DNA of 6,013 nt from Betaproteobacteria bacterium (lineage in GTDB: Bacteria; Pseudomonadota; Gammaproteobacteria; Burkholderiales; SG8-41): NCBI GenBank assembly GCA_021414185.1, contig JAIOOZ010000352.1, positions 1 to 6,013 of the forward strand, in the 5' to 3' direction. Positions 1-6,013 of this stretch are shown here, in pieces. Under the pieces are notes generated by a model that saw only the letters and a program-made list of their open reading frames with translations, was not told the DNA's origin and searched no databases. The translations under genes and the position numbers were made by a program. Position 1 is the stretch's first letter; each line of letters begins with the position of its first letter.

Positions 1-1485
1 TTGTTCGACAGCACCGCCAGCGGCGAGTCGTTGCCCATCGAGCCGATCGGCTCCTCGCCGTTGACCGCCATCGGCGTCATCAGGAACTTGATGTCTTCCT
101 GGGTATAGGCGAACGCCTGCTGACGGTCGAGCAGGGGCACGGCTGAACGCTCCGGACGCTGCTTGTCGCTCTCGACTTCATCGAGTTTCACGCGGATGCG
201 CTCGATCCACTCGCCGTAGGGCTTCGCGTCGGCGAGCGTGTCTTTGAGTTCATTGTCGTCGACGATGCGGCCTTTCTCGAGGTCGACGAGAAACATTTTA
301 CCGGGCTGCAGGCGCCACTTCTTGACGATGGATTCCTCGGGTATCGGCAGGCAGCCGCACTCCGAACCCATGATGATGAGATCGTCTTCGGTCACGATAT
401 AACGCGCGGGACGCAGGCCGTTGCGATCGAGTGTGGCGCCGATCTGGCGGCCGTCGGTAAAGACGATTGCCGCCGGACCATCCCACGGCTCCATCATCGC
501 CGCGTGGTATTCGTAAAACGCCCGCCGATTGGGGTCCATCAGGGAGTGGCTTTCCCACGCTTCGGGGATCATCATCATGACGGCAGAACGACGCCGAATC
601 GGACTGGCCGTGGTAAATCAGCGGCCACAACTTGTCTAGGTCCTTGCCGAGTATCGGGCTGGAGATGGCGCCCTGGCGCGCGCGTATCCAGTTGACGTTG
701 CCGCGCAGCGTGTTGATTTCGCCGTTGTGCGCAATCAGGCGAAACGGGTGTGCCAAGTCCCAGGTCGGGAACGTGTTGGTCGAAAAGCGCTGGTGCACGA
801 GCGCCAGCGCAGAGACGACGCGGGCGTCCTGCAGGTCTTTGTAATAGGTGCCGACCTGGTTCGCCAGCAGCATGCCCTTGTAGACGATGGTGCGCGCCGA
901 CATCGACGGCACGTAAAATTCCTTGCCGTGCGCGAGATCGAGCGCCTGGATCGCGTGGCCCGAACTCTTGCGGATGATGTAGAGCTTGCGTTCGAGCGCA
1001 TCGGTGACCGTGACGCCCTTGCCGCGCCCGATGAACACCTGGCGGATCACCGGCTCGATTTTCCTGACAGAATCGCCGAGCCCCGAATTGTCGCAGGGCA
1101 CGTCGCGCCAACCGATGAGTGTCTGTCCTTCTTCCTTGATCGCGCGCTCGATTTCGTATTCGCAAGCCAGTCGTGACGCCGGTTCCTGGGGCAGGAACAC
1201 CATGCCGACGCCATATTGTCCGTAAGGCGGCAGCTTGACGCGCTGTTTGGCCATTTCTTCGCGCAGGAAAGCATCCGGAATCTGCAGCAGGATGCCGGCA
1301 CCGTCGCCAGCAAGCGGATCGGCGCCTACCGCGCCTCTATGCGTCAGATTCTTGAGTATCTGCAACCCCTGCTCGACGATGGAGTGGGATTTCTTGCCCT
1401 TGATATGAGCGACAAAGCCGACGCCGCAGGCGTCGTGCTCGTTGGCCGGATCGTAGAGTCCCTGGGCAAGGGGCGGCTGGTTCAA
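1..1485 (-). pseudogene. gltB: Glutamate synthase (GOGAT) large subunit, 5' part, frameshifted by an internal deletion; runs off the window
   Basis: GltB is the large (alpha) subunit of cytoplasmic NADPH-GOGAT: its N-terminal class II (Ntn) amidotransferase domain frees ammonia from glutamine, which later FMN and Fe-S domains (outside the window) use to convert 2-oxoglutarate to glutamate. The start is TTG at 1485; a TAG at 1497-1495 closes the frame upstream and AGAGGT lies 5 bases before the TTG. After a 19-residue propeptide comes EHDACGVGF with nucleophile Cys20; THRGA (Arg50), HQRFSTNTFP (231-240), HNGEIN (Asn254-Gly255) and GQSDSASF (Asp296) are intact. After Phe300 (588-586) the frame is lost: 95 aberrant codons lead to TAA at 300-298. 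From base 584 another frame resumes family sequence (AVMMMIPEAWE, MEPWDGPAA, DRNGLRPARY, KKWRLQPGKMFLVDLE) and stays open to base 1. About 16 conserved family residues (DNxLELL...GGY type) are missing. Identity is sure; whether the break is biological is not. Confidence 0.93.
584..588 (-). other. Deletion/frameshift junction in gltB (about 47 bp inferred missing)
   Basis: The codon TTC for Phe300 occupies 588-586. It is followed by a single T (585) and then by GCC GTC ATG ATG ATG ATC in a new frame, starting at 584. In GltB proteins as I know them, 16 residues separate the equivalent Phe (Leu in E. coli) from the Ala that precedes the Met-rich stretch. Loss of 48 coding bases with one base retained gives 47 bp, which is not a multiple of three and explains the frame change. 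The exact length is inferred from family knowledge, not measured. Confidence 0.8.
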
Positions 1486-1490
1486 GTTAT

Positions 1491-1496
1491 ACCTCT
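1491..1496 (-). promoter_or_regulatory. Ribosome binding site fixing the TTG start of gltB
   Basis: AGAGGT lies five bases upstream of the TTG at 1485-1483. The in-frame TAG at 1497-1495 overlaps this site, so no earlier start is possible in this frame. Starting here gives the expected short propeptide ahead of catalytic Cys20. The site begins only six bases after the T tract of the upstream terminator. Confidence 0.75.
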
Positions 1497-1502
1497 AGTG
1501 GC

Positions 1503-1531
1503 AAAAAAAGCCGGGTGGGCACCAACCGGCT
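1503..1531 (-). terminator. Intrinsic terminator, possibly an attenuator, in the gltB leader
   Basis: Read on the minus strand, GCCGGTTGG (1530-1522), loop TGC (1521-1519) and CCACCCGGC (1518-1510) form a nine-pair stem with one T/C mismatch. An outer A-T pair (1531/1509) extends it, and seven T residues (1509-1503) follow. This is textbook rho-independent terminator form. It could end the aroK-aroB-dgt transcript. However, it sits between the best candidate gltB promoter and the gltB ribosome binding site, so gltB transcripts would also have to cross it. A competing small hairpin, AACCG (1537-1533) with CGGTT (1528-1524), shares its left arm. Confidence 0.8.
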
Positions 1532-1563
1532 GCGGTTCGCATGAATTGCGCGCAAACGAGCCA

Positions 1564-1592
1564 AATATACAGCCTGCAGGGCGAGACTGCAA
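1564..1592 (-). promoter_or_regulatory. Candidate sigma70 promoter for gltB
   Basis: TTGCAG (1592-1587) and TATATT (1569-1564) are separated by exactly 17 bases. The -10 element matches the TATAAT consensus at five of six positions; the -35 element matches TTGACA at only three (TTG). Transcription would begin near 1557 and give a leader of about 72 nt containing the terminator at 1503-1531. An imperfect inverted repeat, GCCTTGCAG (1595-1587) with CTGCAGGC (1579-1572), overlaps the -35 and spacer and could be a regulator site, but this is speculative. The rest of the 1486-1671 gap shows no gene. Confidence 0.5.
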
Positions 1593-1671
1593 GGCCTTGA
1601 AAAATTGTGCTAATTCCGTGGTTTATGGCAGGAAGGCAGGGCCTTATGTTGCGCCGCGCCAATCAACCCGG

Positions 1672-2793
1672 TTAAATCTCGTCGACCGCGAACAAACGAC
1701 GGTATTCGCGGATCGCATAGCGATCAGTCATGCCGGCGATGTAATCGGCCACCGTGCGCGCGGTGTCGGTGCTCGCCGGCGCGTGATACTGGGGCGGCAT
1801 CAATTGCGGTTCATTCAAAAAAGCCTGGAACAGATCGCGCACGATGCGGCGCGCTTTATTGGTCATGCGCGCGACCTGGTGATGTTGATACAGATTCACG
1901 CGCAAAAATCGTTTCAGCTCGAGTTGTTCGCGCTTGATGGCTGCGCTGAACGTAATGAGCGCCGGCGCCGCGCGCACGTCGGCTATGCTGCGCGGCGCCT
2001 GCGCCTTGATGTGTTTGGCGGATTGGCTGGTGAGGTCAACGACCAGCGTACTGATCATGCGCCGCACGGTCTCATGCACCAGCCGGCGCGCGTCGATCTT
2101 TGGATGTTCGCGGCGCACCGTCTGCATGTGGCGAGCGAAAATCCTGACGCGCGACAATTGCTCCAGCGTGAGTAAACCGGAACGCAGGCCGTCGTCGACG
2201 TCGTGATTGTTGTAGGCGATTTCATCGGCGAGGTTGGCAAGCTGCGCTTCGAGCGACGGGCGCTGGCGTTTTACGAAACGCTCACCAACGTCGCCAAGCA
2301 GGCGCGCATTTTTCAGCGCGCAGTGTTTCAGGATGCCTTCGCGCGTTTCAAAACACAGATTGAGTCCGTCGAACGCGGCGTAGCGCTGCTCGAGCAGATC
2401 GACCACGCGCAGCGACTGCAGATTGTGCTCGAAGCCGCCATGCGTTTTCATGCAAGCATGCAAGGCGTCCTGGCCTGCGTGCCCGAATGGCGTGTGGCCG
2501 AGATCGTGCGCCAGCGAAATCGCTTCGACCAGGTCTTCGTTCAACCGCAGGTTGCGCGCCACCGAGCGCGCGATCTGCGCGACTTCCAGGCTGTGCGTCA
2601 GGCGGGTGCGAAAAAGATCGCCCTCGTGATTGACGAAGACCTGGGTCTTGTACTCGAGGCGGCGAAACGCCGTCGAATGGATGATGCGGTCGCGGTCGCG
2701 CTGAAATTCGCTGCGGCCGACTGGCGGTGCTTCGCGCTGCGCGCGGCCCCGCGTGTTGCGCGGGCCGATGGCATAAGGCGCCGGATCAGGCAT
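1672..2793 (-). CDS. dgt: Deoxyguanosinetriphosphate triphosphohydrolase-like protein (HD-domain dNTPase)
   Basis: This 373-residue cytoplasmic protein belongs to the dGTPase family, which splits dNTPs (classically dGTP) into deoxynucleoside and triphosphate and so adjusts dNTP pools. The HD metal site is complete: His67 in RLTHSLEV, His96-Asp97 in [14 protein letters not shown], and Asp190 in [11 protein letters not shown]. The conserved N-terminal stretch [14 protein letters not shown] (40-53) is also present. It resembles the shorter dGTPase-like proteins of beta- and alphaproteobacteria rather than the roughly 500-residue E. coli Dgt, so the true substrate range is uncertain. I chose ATG at 2793, which overlaps the aroB stop by 8 bp (ATGCCTGA). 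An earlier in-frame start at 2841 would add an Arg-rich 16-residue extension lying inside aroB. No strong Shine-Dalgarno is visible before 2793, so translation probably depends on coupling to aroB. The stop is TAA at 1674-1672. Confidence 0.93.
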   Translation of the reverse strand: MPDPAPYAIGPRNTRGRAQREAPPVGRSEFQRDRDRIIHSTAFRRLEYKTQVFVNHEGDLFRTRLTHSLEVAQIARSVARNLRLNEDLVEAISLAHDLGHTPFGHAGQDALHACMKTHGGFEHNLQSLRVVDLLEQRYAAFDGLNLCFETREGILKHCALKNARLLGDVGERFVKRQRPSLEAQLANLADEIAYNNHDVDDGLRSGLLTLEQLSRVRIFARHMQTVRREHPKIDARRLVHETVRRMISTLVVDLTSQSAKHIKAQAPRSIADVRAAPALITFSAAIKREQLELKRFLRVNLYQHHQVARMTNKARRIVRDLFQAFLNEPQLMPPQYHAPASTDTARTVADYIAGMTDRYAIREYRRLFAVDEI

Positions 2794-3874
2794 GTGCGAC
2801 CGAGGCGGCGAGCGCCGTTTCCAGCGCGTGCGGCGGCACATCGGCGGTCAAAAACGCCGAGCCGATGGCGTGCAACAGGATAAAACGGATTTTTCCGCCT
2901 TCGACTTTCTTGTCGATACCCATCAGCTGCATATAGCGTTCGAGTCCGAAATCGGGGGCCGTCACCGGCAATCCGGCGCGTTCGAGCACAGCGACTATGC
3001 GCGCGACGTCTGCGGCGGTGAGCATGCCCATGGCCTGAGATACGCGCGCCGCGATTACCATGCCGGCGGCGACGGCTTCACCATGCAGCCATGCGCCATA
3101 ACCCAGGCCCGTTTCGATGGCGTGTCCGAACGTGTGGCCGAGATTGAGCAATGCGCGCTCGCCCTCCTCGCGTTCGTCCGCGGCGACGATTTCAGCTTTG
3201 TTCTCGCATGAGCGTTGAATGGCATAAGCCAGCGCGGCCGCGTCGCGCGCGACGAGCGCTTCGATGTTGTTTTCCAGCCAGTTAAAAAATGGCACATCGC
3301 GGATCAGGCCGTACTTGATGATTTCGGCGAGGCCGGCGCTGACTTCGCGTCCCGCCAGCGTGCTCAGCGTGCCGGTATCGGCGATGACGGCGAGCGGTTG
3401 GTAAAACGCGCCGATCATGTTCTTGCCGCGCGGGTGATTGATGGCGGTCTTGCCGCCCACCGAGGAATCAACCTGCGCCAGCAGCGTCGTCGGTATCTGG
3501 ATGAAAGGCACGCCGCGCAAATAGGTCGCGGCGGCGAAGCCCGTCAGGTCGCCAATGACGCCGCCGCCCAGAGCAATCAAAGCTGTTTTACGTTCGCAGC
3601 GGCCGGCGAGCAGCGCGTCGAACACCGAATTGAGCGTGTGCCAGTTCTTGTGCTGTTCACCCGCGGGAATCACGATCGGCGTTACGCGGACGCCGGCCGC
3701 AGTCAATGCGCCCGCCACTGTGTCGAGATACAGGGCCGCGAGCGTGGTGTCGGTGATGAGGGCGGCTCTTTTTTGCGGCAGGTGCTGTGCCAGCAAATCG
3801 CCGTGTCCGAGCAGCTCATCACCGATGTAGATCGGATATTCCCGTTCGGCCAGCGCTACTTTGACGGTTTGCAT
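2786..3874 (-). CDS. aroB: 3-dehydroquinate synthase
   Basis: AroB converts DAHP to 3-dehydroquinate, the second step of the shikimate pathway, in the cytoplasm using NAD+ and a divalent metal. The protein has 362 residues, the normal length. The NAD-binding region carries [11 protein letters not shown] (103-113) and then [20 protein letters not shown] (127-146) with Lys142 and Lys151-Asn152. Metal ligands are Glu184 in GLAEIIKYG, His247 in [11 protein letters not shown] and His264 in [11 protein letters not shown] chose ATG at 3874 because AGGA (3883-3880) lies five bases upstream and the protein then begins with the usual short lead into the first beta strand. A TTG at 3892 would add six residues and has no better site. 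The gene follows aroK by 38 bp and its stop overlaps the start of dgt, so it is a middle gene of an aroK-aroB-dgt operon. Nothing is missing or damaged. Confidence 0.97.
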   Translation of the reverse strand: MQTVKVALAEREYPIYIGDELLGHGDLLAQHLPQKRAALITDTTLAALYLDTVAGALTAAGVRVTPIVIPAGEQHKNWHTLNSVFDALLAGRCERKTALIALGGGVIGDLTGFAAATYLRGVPFIQIPTTLLAQVDSSVGGKTAINHPRGKNMIGAFYQPLAVIADTGTLSTLAGREVSAGLAEIIKYGLIRDVPFFNWLENNIEALVARDAAALAYAIQRSCENKAEIVAADEREEGERALLNLGHTFGHAIETGLGYGAWLHGEAVAAGMVIAARVSQAMGMLTAADVARIVAVLERAGLPVTAPDFGLERYMQLMGIDKKVEGGKIRFILLHAIGSAFLTADVPPHALETALAASVAHA

Positions 3875-3879
3875 GATTT

Positions 3880-3883
3880 TCCT
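3880..3883 (-). promoter_or_regulatory. Ribosome binding site fixing the aroB start
   Basis: AGGA, within CAGGAAAATC, lies five bases before ATG at 3874. It falls downstream of the alternative TTG at 3892, so it supports the shorter protein. Confidence 0.6.
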
Positions 3884-3912
3884 GATCGGCAATCGAGCGC
3901 CTGGCAGGCGGC

Positions 3913-4509
3913 TTAGCGCGCCATTCCGGACGCTGCAGTTCCGGCCTCGGCCGCCAGCATGTGCTCGCGCAGGCGTTGCTCGAGCCGGTTGGCAAGATTG
4001 CCGAGGCTCTGGTTACCGGTATCCATGACGAGGGACGCGACTTCGCGGTAGAGGGGATCGCGCTGCGCAAACAACTCTTCGAGCTTGGCGCGCGGGTCTG
4101 CTGTCTGCAGCAATGGACGGTTGCGGTCATGCCGCGTGCGCTGCCACAGGTCGTCGAGCGACGCGCGCAGGTAAACGACCGTGCCGCCCTGCATCAGCGT
4201 CTGCCGGTTTTCTTCGCGCAGGATCGCGCCGCCGCCAGTGGCAAGCACGATGTCTTTGAGGGCGGCGAGTTCCCGCAACACGGTGGCTTCGCGCGCGCGA
4301 AACCCCGCTTCTCCCTCGATTTCGAAAATCACCGGGATCTTCACGCCGGTGCGGCGCTCGATTTCCTGGTCGCAATCATAAAATGTCTTGCCGAAACGCT
4401 TGGCCAGCAAGCGGCCGACCGAGGTCTTGCCGGCGCCCATCAGGCCGACCAGAAAAATATTGCCCGGGGTGGCGTGGTCGGACAGAGCCGTGGAGGGGGC
4501 ATTGGACAT
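3913..4509 (-). CDS. aroK: Shikimate kinase
   Basis: AroK phosphorylates shikimate to shikimate 3-phosphate with ATP, the fifth step of chorismate synthesis, in the cytoplasm. The 198-residue protein has Walker A GLMGAGKT (22-29), the shikimate-binding Asp45-Cys-Asp47 pair, an Arg in GFRARE (Arg71), the glycine motif ATGGGAI (90-96), the lid sequence RNRPLL with Arg131, and YREVA (154-158) with substrate-contacting Arg155. It is slightly longer than the typical family length because of about 15 extra N-terminal residues and an Ala/Gly-rich C-terminal tail after about residue 184. ATG at 4509 is the only reasonable start before the P-loop. No Shine-Dalgarno precedes it, and a TACAAT hexamer lies six bases upstream, so it may be translated from a leaderless transcript. 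It is probably the first gene of the aroK-aroB-dgt operon, since a terminator separates it from pilQ. Confidence 0.97.
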   Translation of the reverse strand: MSNAPSTALSDHATPGNIFLVGLMGAGKTSVGRLLAKRFGKTFYDCDQEIERRTGVKIPVIFEIEGEAGFRAREATVLRELAALKDIVLATGGGAILREENRQTLMQGGTVVYLRASLDDLWQRTRHDRNRPLLQTADPRAKLEELFAQRDPLYREVASLVMDTGNQSLGNLANRLEQRLREHMLAAEAGTAASGMAR

Positions 4510-4515
4510 GGCTAG

Positions 4516-4521
4516 ATTGTA
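4516..4521 (-). promoter_or_regulatory. Candidate -10 element of an aroK promoter
   Basis: TACAAT matches the sigma70 -10 consensus at five of six positions. It lies downstream of the pilQ terminator, where a new promoter is expected. The region 16-18 bases further upstream (CTCGGAC) is a poor -35. Transcription starting seven bases after the hexamer would begin at the A of the aroK ATG, giving a leaderless mRNA. Confidence 0.35.
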
Positions 4522-4568
4522 GCGTGAATCGGCTGCCGTCCGAGCCGCTGGCCGGTGGTTGCCGGGGC

Positions 4569-4599
4569 AAAAAAAACGGCGGGAAGCCCGCCGTTTTTT
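4569..4599 (-). terminator. Intrinsic terminator after pilQ (bidirectional form)
   Basis: CGGCGGG and CCCGCCG (4593-4587 and 4583-4577) form a perfect seven-pair GC stem with a three-base loop. On the minus strand it is followed by eight T residues (4576-4569), starting about 28 bases after the pilQ stop; the stem can be extended by A-T pairs. Six T residues (4594-4599) on the plus strand would make it work in that direction too, although no plus-strand gene is seen here. It marks the end of the pilus operon. Confidence 0.9.
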
Positions 4600-4621
4600 G
4601 TAAAGCGCGAAAGTCGACCGA

Positions 4622-6013
4622 TCAGCGCAACGAGACCGTGTTCTTCATGATGCGTGGGCTGATGAAAATCAGGAGCTCGTTGCGATCGTCCTGTTTCGTA
4701 TTGTTGCGGAACAGGAACCCGACATACGGCAGGTCGCCGAACAACGGCACCTTGGTGGTCACGTCGCTTTGGGTCTGCGTGTAGATGCCGCCGATGACGA
4801 CCGTGCCGCCGTTCTGCACCAGCACGTTGGTCGTGATCTGCTTGGTGTCGATCGACGGCGGCGTGGTGCCCGCGATCACGCCGTCCTTGTGGATATTGAG
4901 ATCCATGATGATGTTGTCGTCGGGCGTAATCTGCGGCTTTACCTTGAGCGAAAGGGTCGCTTTCTTGAACGATATGCTGGTCGCGCCGCTCGAAGTCGCC
5001 TGCTGATACGGCACTTCCGTGCCCTGCTCGATGGTGGCTTCAACCTGGTCGGCGGTAATCACGCGCGGGCTGGAAATGATCTTGCCTTTGCCGTCGGCTT
5101 GCAGCGCCGTGACTTCCATGTTGATAAAGCGCGACAACCCGGCGTTGAACAGGATCAACGAGAACACGCCCGGGTTTTTGCCGTTGAGGCCGGTCGCCGG
5201 CATATTTACGCCCAGCGTCTGGTTAAAGGTCGGAATCGGGGTGGCGATCTGCGAAGTGAAAAAGCCGGTCGCATCGAGCGAACCGCCGAAGGTATATTTG
5301 TTGTCGCCCTTGCCGGTCACGTTCTGGAAGCCGCGGTCAAACGTGCCGAGACGGGCGCCCAGGTTGCGGGTGAAGGTGTCCGATGCTTCGACGATGCGCG
5401 CTTCTATCATGACCTGCCGGACGGGCACGTCGATCTTGCGCACCAGCGCGCGCACCTGCTCCAGCCGCGACGGCGTGTCCTGCACGAACAACGTATTCGT
5501 GCGCGGATCGATGACCGCGCTGCCACGCTTGGACAGAATGCGCTGGTCCTTGTCGGCGAGGATTTTCTGGAAGGCATCGGCCTTCTGGTAATTCAGCTGG
5601 AACGATTCGGTACGCACCGGCTCGATGTCGGAAATCTGCGCCTGCGCTTCGAGCGCCAGTTTTTCCTTGGTGGCGAGTTCATCGCGCGGCGCGATCCACA
5701 CCACGTTGCCATTCTTGCGCATGTCGAGGCCCTTGGTCTGCAGGATGATGTCGAGGGCCTGGTCCCACGGCACGTCCTTCAGCCGCAGCGTGAGGTTGCC
5801 GCCGACCGTGTCGCTGGTGATGAAGTTGAACCCGGTGAAGTCGGCGATCACCTGCAGCACCGCGCGCACTTCGACGTTCTGGAAGTTGAGCGACAGCTTC
5901 TCGCCGGTATAACCGACGCGCGAACCCTGGATCAGCTTGGTCGGGTCTTCGACGATCGGTTTGATTTCGACGATGAACTGGTTGTTCGTCTGGTAGGCCG
6001 AGTGTTCCCACAG
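4622..6013 (-). CDS. pilQ: Type IV pilus secretin PilQ, C-terminal 463 residues (5' end outside the window)
   Basis: PilQ forms the multimeric outer-membrane channel through which the type IV pilus passes. The frame is open from base 6013 (first codon CTG) to TGA at 4624-4622, so signal peptide and most of the AMIN region lie outside. Visible parts, numbered from the first window codon: the tail of the AMIN region ([14 protein letters not shown], 7-20); a short secretin/TonB (N0) domain at about 37-110 ([13 protein letters not shown] onward, with [12 protein letters not shown]); a linker rich in Ala, Glu and Gln; an N1 domain at about 136-200 ([24 protein letters not shown]); and the secretin core from about 200. 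The core holds [20 protein letters not shown] (314-333) and the signature region [27 protein letters not shown] and [10 protein letters not shown] before a short tail. In related bacteria it closes a pilMNOPQ operon ahead of aroK, as here. No damage is seen. Confidence 0.96.
   Translation of the reverse strand: MWEHSAYQTNNQFIVEIKPIVEDPTKLIQGSRVGYTGEKLSLNFQNVEVRAVLQVIADFTGFNFITSDTVGGNLTLRLKDVPWDQALDIILQTKGLDMRKNGNVVWIAPRDELATKEKLALEAQAQISDIEPVRTESFQLNYQKADAFQKILADKDQRILSKRGSAVIDPRTNTLFVQDTPSRLEQVRALVRKIDVPVRQVMIEARIVEASDTFTRNLGARLGTFDRGFQNVTGKGDNKYTFGGSLDATGFFTSQIATPIPTFNQTLGVNMPATGLNGKNPGVFSLILFNAGLSRFINMEVTALQADGKGKIISSPRVITADQVEATIEQGTEVPYQQATSSGATSISFKKATLSLKVKPQITPDDNIIMDLNIHKDGVIAGTTPPSIDTKQITTNVLVQNGGTVVIGGIYTQTQSDVTTKVPLFGDLPYVGFLFRNNTKQDDRNELLIFISPRIMKNTVSLR

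Noticed and set aside
575..1165. Minus-strand alternative frame (196 codons) overlapping gltB
   Set aside because: Arg/Ala-rich composition typical of an out-of-frame reading; the frame from 1485 carries the GltB motifs over the same bases.
1486..1491. TATAAC immediately before the gltB TTG as a -10 element
   Set aside because: The matching -35 position would fall in the terminator stem (CCGGCT) with no similarity to TTGACA, and the start codon is too close.
1572..1595. Imperfect inverted repeat around the gltB -35 as a defined operator
   Set aside because: Eight paired bases with one bulge in GC-rich DNA are weak evidence, and it matches no regulator site I can name; mentioned only with the promoter.
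1633..1645. Hairpin AAGGC-CCT-GCCTT after dgt as a terminator
   Set aside because: The five-pair stem is short and has no following T tract.
1486..1671. Sigma54 promoter (GG-N10-GC) for nitrogen control of gltB
   Set aside because: I looked for the GG and GC pairs at the required spacing, especially around TTGGCTCGTTTGCG, and found none that fit.
1216..2175. Long plus-strand open frame (319 codons) opposite gltB, the leader and dgt
   Set aside because: It is antisense to two well-recognised genes, crosses their intergenic gap, and its translation shows no recognisable family; GC-rich codon bias produces such frames.
2794..2841. Longer dgt start adding 16 residues
   Set aside because: The extension ([10 protein letters not shown]...) is Arg-rich aroB shadow sequence; the 2793 ATG gives the usual family N-terminus and a compact overlap.
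2203..2883. Plus-strand open frame (226 codons) opposite dgt and the end of aroB
   Set aside because: Antisense shadow of conserved coding sequence with no motifs of its own.
3215..3916. Plus-strand open frame (233 codons) opposite aroB
   Set aside because: Antisense shadow; aroB on the other strand has all catalytic motifs.
5019..5591. Plus-strand open frame (190 codons) opposite pilQ
   Set aside because: Antisense shadow of the PilQ secretin core.

Overview
The window is a stretch of bacterial core chromosome with every gene on the minus strand. In transcription order it holds the C-terminal two thirds of pilQ (type IV pilus secretin), aroK (shikimate kinase), aroB (3-dehydroquinate synthase), dgt (dGTP triphosphohydrolase-like HD protein) and the 5' part of gltB (glutamate synthase large subunit). 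This order, the GC-rich coding bias and the protein sequences, especially the near-canonical Dgt and GltB, point to a betaproteobacterium. The genus cannot be told from this window.

Layout, read 6013 to 1: pilQ enters already in frame and stops at 4622. A strong GC-rich hairpin with T tracts on both sides (4569-4599) follows at once and separates the pilus operon from the shikimate genes. aroK starts at 4509 with no visible Shine-Dalgarno; a TACAAT hexamer sits six bases upstream. aroB follows after 38 bp with its own ribosome binding site, and dgt overlaps the end of aroB by 8 bp, so aroK-aroB-dgt look like one operon. A 186-bp gap (1486-1671) lies between dgt and gltB. It holds a sigma70-like promoter and then an intrinsic terminator placed directly before the gltB ribosome binding site, an attenuator-like arrangement. 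gltB uses a TTG start.

The functions are housekeeping: outer-membrane export of the pilus, two steps of chorismate (aromatic amino acid) synthesis, dNTP pool control, and ammonium assimilation through GOGAT. There are no mobile elements, CRISPR arrays, RNA genes or defence systems.

Two points deserve attention. First, gltB is broken after codon 300: about 16 conserved codons are missing and the frame changes, which is consistent with a deletion of about 47 bp; it may be real or an assembly error. Second, the gltB leader has a terminator that a transcript from the likely promoter must pass. I found no convincing previously undescribed multi-gene system here.
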